8,183 bases of DNA from Acinetobacter sp. SAAs474 (GTDB lineage Bacteria; Pseudomonadota; Gammaproteobacteria; Pseudomonadales; Moraxellaceae), in contig NZ_CP127907.1 of the NCBI RefSeq assembly GCF_032823475.1, forward strand, positions 1-8,183, in the 5' to 3' direction. Below are positions 4,940-8,183 of this stretch, piece by piece. Both the position numbers and the translations under genes were made by a program. The notes beneath the pieces were generated by a model that was not told the origin of the DNA, searched no databases, and saw nothing but the letters and a program-made list of their open reading frames with translations. How positions within the stretch are numbered: the stretch's first letter is position 1; each line of letters begins with the position of its first letter.

Positions 4940-5383
4940 CTAGAAGCCTCTAAATTGATGCAATTTAGTTGAAAGTTCTTCATTCATCTTTATGAATTCC
5001 ATTAAATATTTTTCAGTAAGTATCTCTTGTGTTCCATCTTTATGCTTAGTTGCTAACATTTGATTATCTAGATTATCAGTAGTACCTGCTGGAGCTGTAA
5101 TTTGAAAGCTATGTACTATTCGATTTCTTCTATCAACAATAGCACTAAAAAGTTTTGCAATAGTTTCATCAGAATTGGCAGTGATCGTTTGTTCAATATC
5201 ACCATTAAGCCGACCTGATACTTTGTCTATAAGTTTGTGCCATTCATATTGACCAGTCTGATCTACTCTTAAGATGTTTTCGATCACAAAGCTATTATTT
5301 GAATTAAATACGCAAATAGCCGTCCCTATAAGTTCTCTATATTCTTTTGATGGCAAAGCTTGACGTGTGTAACTCTCATACAT
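4940..5383 (-). CDS. HEPN-like domain protein (possible RNase, defence or toxin)
   Basis: This 147-residue protein is predicted mainly helical. It carries 'DRRNRIVHSF' at residues 84-93, in which R86-N87-x3-H91 fits the R-x4-6-H motif of HEPN-domain ribonucleases, including the common Asn after the Arg. HEPN proteins are RNases found in toxin-antitoxin, abortive infection and CRISPR-linked systems, but some HEPN-fold proteins are inactive. The start at ATG 5383 has an AGGA 9 bases upstream. It is the only gene in the module bounded by pdif sites 4905-4932 and 5424-5451, with no visible nucleotidyltransferase (MNT) antitoxin partner inside the module. A terminator lies beyond the left pdif site. 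The family call rests on one motif and helical character, so the function is tentative. Confidence 0.7.
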   Translation of the reverse strand: MYESYTRQALPSKEYRELIGTAICVFNSNNSFVIENILRVDQTGQYEWHKLIDKVSGRLNGDIEQTITANSDETIAKLFSAIVDRRNRIVHSFQITAPAGTTDNLDNQMLATKHKDGTQEILTEKYLMEFIKMNEELSTKLHQFRGF

Positions 5384-5423
5384 GTTATTAATTCCTAAAT
5401 TTTATTTTTTAAATATTTTCTAA

Positions 5424-5451
5424 AATTAACATAATGCACATTATACGAAAT
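5424..5451 (-). other. pdif site (XerD|XerC orientation)
   Basis: Read on the + strand: XerD half AATTAACATAA (5424-5434), spacer TGCACA, XerC half TTATACGAAAT (5441-5451). It is inverted relative to the site at 4905-4932. On the reverse strand its XerC half plus first spacer base contains TATAAT, in the right direction for the HEPN-like gene starting at 5383, so the site could double as a -10 element. Confidence 0.93.
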
Positions 5452-5495
5452 TTGAAAAATGAGATTATCTTAATGATAATTAATAAAATTTTAAA

Positions 5496-5523
5496 ATTTC
5501 GTGTAAGCATCATTATGTTAAAT
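5496..5523 (+). other. pdif site (XerC|XerD orientation)
   Basis: XerC half ATTTCGTGTAA (5496-5506), spacer GCATCA, XerD half TTATGTTAAAT (5513-5523). It begins only 44 bp after the previous pdif site and 11 bp before the stop of the metal-sensor gene. It forms the left edge of the metal-efflux module. Confidence 0.92.
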
Positions 5524-5534
5524 GAGACAATTAT

Positions 5535-5795
5535 TTAGTTATATTTTTTGAGTATTTCTAAAAAATTATCTAATTCTTGTTGATTATATTCGCCTTGTAA
5601 CACATGGGTTTTAAGATGTTGTTCTATGAGCTCATTCATAAGACCATTAATTGCGCCTTTAATCGCAGCAACTTGCTGTAAGACAGCTATACATGAAACA
5701 TCTGGATTATTAACTGCAGTTTCTACAGCATTAATTTGACCTTGTAATCTTCGAATTCTATTCAAAACTTTTTTATCTGTCTGTAAATGGCTCAT
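5535..5795 (-). CDS. dmeR: RcnR/DmeR-type (CsoR family) cobalt/nickel-sensing repressor
   Basis: This 86-residue all-helical repressor of the CsoR/RcnR family represses metal efflux genes until it binds metal. The start is taken at ATG 5795 (MSHLQTDKK), not at the upstream in-frame ATG at 5852, because the shorter form matches the family length and places His at position 3. With this numbering His3, Cys35, His60 and His64 are all present, exactly the residues used for Ni(II)/Co(II) by E. coli RcnR, and 'CIAVLQQVAAIKGAINGLM' is the family core. That points to Co/Ni rather than copper, formaldehyde or sulfide sensing. It diverges from the efflux gene across a 57-bp gap holding a symmetrical operator. 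The name dmeR is by analogy to the rhizobial dmeRF pair. Confidence 0.9.
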   Translation of the reverse strand: MSHLQTDKKVLNRIRRLQGQINAVETAVNNPDVSCIAVLQQVAAIKGAINGLMNELIEQHLKTHVLQGEYNQQELDNFLEILKKYN

Positions 5796-5815
5796 ATAAG
5801 GACTCAATAAAATAA

Positions 5816-5838
5816 AATATACTACTAGGGAGTATATT
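5816..5838. promoter_or_regulatory. Operator between metal sensor and efflux genes
   Basis: AATATACT (5816-5823) and AGTATATT (5831-5838) form a perfect 8-bp inverted repeat around ACTAGGG. TACT, a short G-tract and AGTA match the general layout of RcnR/DmeR-type operators, although the G-tract is only three bases. Each arm contains TATATT, a possible -10 for either gene: leftward, TAGCTT lies 17 bp upstream of one copy. A repressor bound here would block both genes, giving autoregulation. Confidence 0.75.
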
Positions 5839-5852
5839 AAGCTAAATTTCAT

Positions 5853-6785
5853 ATGACCAATAATATTTTATCTTCAAAACATTCCCATGAATTTGATCAA
5901 GGAAATCCTTTAGCTCAAAAGAAAATATTATTAGCTACCATACTTACTGGGGTGATGATGATAGCTGAAATTATGGGAGGATACATATTCAACTCTATGG
6001 CTTTATTAGCAGATGGTTGGCATATGAGCTCTCATATGGTTGCTTTAGGTTTAGCCTATATCGCATATAAAGCTGCCAGACACTACGCTAAAGATTCTAG
6101 GTTTTGTTTTGGAACTTGGAAAATTGAAATTTTAGCAGGCTATAGCAGTGCAATTTTATTGATGATAGTTGCTATTGTTATGTCTATTAGCTCAATCGAT
6201 AGATTATTGAATCCTGTTGTCATTCATTATGATGAAGCAATTTTTATTGCAGTGATTGGGTTAGCTATCAATTTAATCTGTGCTTGGCTATTACATGATG
6301 ACCATAGCCATCACAGTCATCATAATCATGGCCACCACGATCATAACCATGACCATCATGACCTTAATCAAAAGGCTGCTTTCCTTCACGTAGTTGCTGA
6401 TGCTGCTACATCAGTTCTTGCAATTATTGCCCTTGTTGCTGGTAAATATTTTGGTTGGGATTTTTTAGATGCTGTTCTCGGTATAGTAGGTGCGATTCTA
6501 GTCGCTAAATGGGCTTGGGGATTAATTAGTCAAACAGCTAAAATTTTATTAGAAGCTGAAATGGATGAACCTGTTATTGAAGAAATTAAAGAAGTGATTC
6601 AAGAACTGGATACTAAGACAGATATTGTTGATTTACATGTATGGCAGGTTGGTAGGGGTAAGTTTTCTTGTATTTTATCTTTAGAAACAGATACGCTTTC
6701 TTTAACTCCAATTATGGTCAAAAAAGCTTTATCTATTCATGAAGAAATTGTTCATGCAAGTATTGAAGTAAATCATAGAGTATAA
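5853..6785 (+). CDS. dmeF: DmeF-type cation diffusion facilitator (Co/Ni, possibly Zn efflux)
   Basis: This 310-residue inner-membrane metal/proton antiporter of the cation diffusion facilitator family has about six membrane helices, starting with residues 24-47. The metal-site motifs are H57-x3-H61 in 'LADGWHMSSHMVALG' (second helix) and H179-x3-D183 in 'FLHVVADAATS' (fifth helix). H-x3-H instead of H-x3-D in helix two is, as I recall, typical of DmeF rather than CzcD/ZitB, consistent with Co/Ni. A histidine-rich loop (148-169, some 15 His) lies between helices four and five, and a cytoplasmic domain with 'LHVWQVG' (261-267) ends the protein. The start at 5853 lacks a clear Shine-Dalgarno. 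The neighbouring sensor with Co/Ni ligands and the shared operator support cobalt/nickel detoxification. A pdif site follows 11 bp after the stop. Confidence 0.92.
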   Translation: MTNNILSSKHSHEFDQGNPLAQKKILLATILTGVMMIAEIMGGYIFNSMALLADGWHMSSHMVALGLAYIAYKAARHYAKDSRFCFGTWKIEILAGYSSAILLMIVAIVMSISSIDRLLNPVVIHYDEAIFIAVIGLAINLICAWLLHDDHSHHSHHNHGHHDHNHDHHDLNQKAAFLHVVADAATSVLAIIALVAGKYFGWDFLDAVLGIVGAILVAKWAWGLISQTAKILLEAEMDEPVIEEIKEVIQELDTKTDIVDLHVWQVGRGKFSCILSLETDTLSLTPIMVKKALSIHEEIVHASIEVNHRV

Positions 6786-6796
6786 AGAATATCTAA

Positions 6797-6824
6797 AATT
6801 AACATAATACCAATTATACGAAAC
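6797..6824 (-). other. pdif site (XerD|XerC orientation)
   Basis: On the + strand: XerD half AATTAACATAA (6797-6807), spacer TACCAA, XerC half TTATACGAAAC (6814-6824). It is inverted relative to the site at 5496-5523 and closes the 1.3-kb metal-efflux dif module. Confidence 0.93.
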
Positions 6825-6865
6825 ATTTCCTAAATCATGTTATTTTTCAAATGATTAAGCACATG

Positions 6866-6898
6866 AAAAAGCCACCATCAACCATTGGTGGCTTTTTT
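6866..6898. terminator. Bidirectional Rho-independent terminator after the metal-efflux module
   Basis: AAAAAGCCACCA (6866-6877) and TGGTGGCTTTTTT (6886-6898) pair around an 8-base loop. It lies just outside the pdif site and would end rightward transcripts of the efflux gene that read through that site. Confidence 0.9.
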
Positions 6899-6910
6899 GC
6901 GTGATTTTTC

Positions 6911-6946
6911 ATGTTCCACGATTATTTTGTGATCAATGTTTCACGA
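6911..6946. repeat. Two direct repeats ATGTTYCACGA
   Basis: ATGTTCCACGA (6911-6921) and ATGTTTCACGA (6936-6946) match in 10 of 11 bases, 25 bp apart. The second includes TGTTTCACG, the left half of a chromosomal parS (ParB) site. No ParB gene is present, so this may be a protein-binding site or chance. Confidence 0.35.
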
Positions 6947-6960
6947 CATTGTTAAGCTTT

Positions 6961-6988
6961 AATTAGGGTAAGCATCATGATTTTCAAT
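6961..6988 (+). other. Possible decayed pdif site
   Basis: AATTAGGGTAA (6961-6971), GCATCA, TGATTTTCAAT (6978-6988). Compared with the intact site at 5496-5523, the 6-bp spacer is identical and each half-site matches in 8 of 11 positions. In AT-rich DNA this could be chance, but the spacer identity favours a relic or an altered XerC|XerD site. Confidence 0.35.
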
Positions 6989-7003
6989 AAGTTTTAATAA
7001 TAT

Positions 7004-7025
7004 CCTTATAAAAAATAAGGTTTTT
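7004..7025 (+). terminator. Short AT-rich stem-loop with T-run
   Basis: CCTTAT (7004-7009) pairs with ATAAGG (7015-7020) around five A residues, followed by five T residues. It is weak, but has terminator form on the rightward strand. Confidence 0.35.
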
Positions 7026-7089
7026 AATACTTTATCTTCATTCTCTATTCATGCTACTTCGGCATTATAAAACTATCGAACAAACCCCA

Positions 7090-7153
7090 ACTCTTTCGCA
7101 TAAAGCAAAGAGTTTTCAGCCACAACAATACCCCTCCGTTGTGGCTTTTTTTT
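7090..7153 (+). terminator. Hairpin plus strong rightward terminator (possible 3' end of a small RNA)
   Basis: ACTCTTT/AAAGAGT forms a stem at 7090-7113. It is followed by a strong terminator: GCCACAAC (7119-7126) pairs with GTTGTGGC (7138-7145) and runs into eight T residues (7146-7153). It lies 3 bp beyond the stop of the leftward replication accessory gene but has its T-run on the rightward strand only. It would therefore end a rightward transcript from the gene-free 6900-7090 stretch, or protect the accessory gene from convergent read-through. Confidence 0.75.
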
Positions 7154-7156
7154 GTC

Positions 7157-7699
7157 TTAACCATACGGTTTAAAGAACTTACTCCAGAAACCTCTTTTCG
7201 GTGGCTCTTCTTCAATATGCTCTGGTACAGGAATACGCTTATTCTGACTTTCTACTTGAGTAGTCAATCCGTCATAGTTCGACTCAGATTCTGAACGAGG
7301 ATTCGTTGTTATATTAGTAACAGTTTGATCGGTAAACGTAGTCATATTGGCTTTCGGAGCTTCTAAGAGACGTTGCATAGCTTCGATTTGTTCCTGATAA
7401 AATGATTCACGTTCTAGTGATTGATTTTCTCTAAGTAAAGCCTGATTTAATTGTTTTTCTAGTATGTCAACTTGACGTTTTAGTAAGTCAACTTCTGTCA
7501 AGTTTTGACTGTTAGTTGATTGACTCTGGTTGACAGTAGATTTGTTATTTTGGGGTTCTCCAAAAACTCTTAATGCCTCAGAGAAATCAATTAATCCATC
7601 TGATCCTTTAGATAAATTTCCTTTATTTACATGGGCATATATTGCTTGTCTGGAAAAGCCATATAATTTCGCTAACTCTGAAACTGACAATTTTTTCAT
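7157..7699 (-). CDS. Plasmid replication accessory DNA-binding protein (RepB-like, HTH plus coiled coil)
   Basis: This 180-residue protein follows rep on the same strand, the usual second backbone gene of Acinetobacter Rep_3 plasmids, often annotated as a plasmid replication DNA-binding protein. Residues 4-26 (LSVSELAKLYGFSRQAIYAH) form a helix-turn-helix, with 'VNKGNLSKGSDGLIDFSEALRVFG' completing an excisionase- or MerR-like winged fold. Residues 67-113 are a strongly predicted coiled coil (DLLKRQVDILEKQLNQALL and onward), then a polar linker, and a basic/aromatic tail 'PKRGFWSKFFKPYG'. Start ATG 7699. Its exact role (copy number, stability or repression) is not established; studies of related plasmids often find it dispensable for replication. 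Upstream, GTCAATTGAC and GTCAAGTTGAT may be its operator. Confidence 0.85.
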   Translation of the reverse strand: MKKLSVSELAKLYGFSRQAIYAHVNKGNLSKGSDGLIDFSEALRVFGEPQNNKSTVNQSQSTNSQNLTEVDLLKRQVDILEKQLNQALLRENQSLERESFYQEQIEAMQRLLEAPKANMTTFTDQTVTNITTNPRSESESNYDGLTTQVESQNKRIPVPEHIEEEPPKRGFWSKFFKPYG

Positions 7700-7737
7700 T
7701 ATATAAACCAGTTTAAACTTGTGTTAATACTTTACTG

Positions 7738-7760
7738 TCAAGTTGATAAAGTCAATTGAC
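7738..7760. promoter_or_regulatory. Palindromic operator-like repeats before the accessory gene
   Basis: GTCAATTGAC (7751-7760) is a perfect 10-bp palindrome, and GTCAAGTTGAT (7738-7748) is a near copy 13 bp away. They lie in the 62-bp gap between the rep stop and the accessory gene. Read leftward they contain TTGACT and TTGACA, possible -35 elements for the accessory gene. The helix-turn-helix protein encoded next is the obvious candidate to bind here. Confidence 0.5.
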
Positions 7761-7761
7761 A

Positions 7762-8183
7762 CTATGATTTAAAGCCCACTTTTTTGAGTAAAGGATAAAG
7801 TTCAGTAAATTTCTCTAAATTTTTTAACATCTCCGCAATTCGAATAGCAAATTGGGAATAACTTTCTGTACCTTGTGAATATTCTCCCATTTCTGGTAGT
7901 TCTGAAAGTTTAGTAGCGAATAGATATCGTTGAGCATCAGTTATTTTAGAAAATTCTTCTGTTAATATAGGTTCTTTTCTTATTTCCGATTCATCAACTT
8001 TCTTTTGCTTAAAACTAAAGGAAAGTCCTGTAATTGATCTACCAGTTTTATATTGCTCATATTTTACGTTGATATCTGTATAGTCATTTATTTGTTGAAT
8101 TGCAGGCTCTAAAACACGACTTTTGAAATTCACCATTTTTTGATATTCGCTAACTTCTAATCCAAGTTTTTCTCTAAATTCAG
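7762..8183 (-). CDS. repM: Rep_3 family (RepM-like) replication initiator, C-terminal part
   Basis: This is the continuation of the initiator that starts at 508. Reading leftward from 8183, the frame gives TEFREKLGLEVSEYQK, then MVNFKSRVLEPAIQQINDY and on to the stop at 7764-7762 (ends KKVGFKS). The segment 'FKSRVLEPAIQQIN' is the well-known conserved block of the second winged-helix domain of Rep_3 proteins, the part that contacts iteron DNA. The internal Met at 8136 is not a real start: the homologous frame extends through the window end. It is followed after 62 bp by the accessory replication gene on the same strand, the usual order in Acinetobacter plasmids. In-frame continuity across the ends is seen directly; circularity of the molecule follows from it. 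Confidence 0.95.
   Translation of the reverse strand, partial: EFREKLGLEVSEYQKMVNFKSRVLEPAIQQINDYTDINVKYEQYKTGRSITGLSFSFKQKKVDESEIRKEPILTEEFSKITDAQRYLFATKLSELPEMGEYSQGTESYSQFAIRIAEMLKNLEKFTELYPLLKKVGFKS

Noticed and set aside
5796..5852. N-terminal extension of the metal sensor from ATG 5852
   Set aside because: It would add 19 hydrophobic residues, lie across the operator, and move His3 and Cys35 out of the RcnR positions. The ATG at 5795 is preferred.
7091..7113. XerC-like CTTTCGCATAA as a further pdif site
   Set aside because: The sequence after a 6-bp spacer does not resemble a XerD half-site; it is part of a simple hairpin.

Overview
The window reads as a complete small circular plasmid of 8183 bp, cut open inside its replication gene. 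The reverse-strand rep reading frame runs off position 1 and resumes in frame at 8183, giving one 309-residue Rep_3 (RepM-type) initiator. Low GC, a RepM-like Rep with 22-bp iterons, a repB-like second gene and, above all, several XerC/XerD 'pdif' sites are the hallmarks of Acinetobacter plasmids. I see no relaxase, transposase or antibiotic-resistance gene.

Layout. (1) Backbone: rep (508 down to 1, then 8183 down to 7762) and a helix-turn-helix/coiled-coil replication accessory gene (7157-7699), both leftward, with an inverted repeat (534-560) and four iterons (565-650) in front of rep. A non-coding origin-side region follows, with repeats (691-900) and one terminator (1319-1344). (2) A regular array of TGTACA boxes with a 69-71 bp period (about 1429-1700) leads into a ribbon-helix-helix/coiled-coil-like protein (1730-2101) and an overlapping 57-residue Zn-ribbon protein (2101-2274). 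(3) After a pdif site at 2280-2307 comes a tightly overlapping three-gene operon: a winged-helix protein, an AbiEii-like nucleotidyltransferase and a PP2C-like phosphatase. I infer a toxin-antitoxin or phage-defence locus. (4) On the opposite strand, sharing the operon's bidirectional terminator, is a candidate sRNA of about 130 nt (about 4592 down to 4463). It has five CAGGA motifs plus one CCGGA, most of them in hairpin loops, like CsrB/RsmY-type sponges of CsrA. (5) A pdif-bounded module (4905-5451) carries one HEPN-like gene. (6) A second pdif-bounded module (5496-6824) carries a divergent cobalt/nickel cassette: an RcnR/DmeR-type sensor, a DmeF-type cation efflux protein, and a symmetrical operator between them. 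(7) The stretch 6825-7156 holds terminators, a possible decayed pdif site and a possible small RNA.

How the parts fit: Rep, the iterons and the accessory protein maintain the plasmid. The TGTACA array and its RHH protein may form a partition or autoregulatory unit. The pdif sites let cargo be exchanged by host XerC/XerD. The cargo is metal efflux, a HEPN protein, and the NTase/PP2C operon with its antisense-strand sRNA. The sRNA and the NTase-PP2C pairing are the two observations most worth following up.
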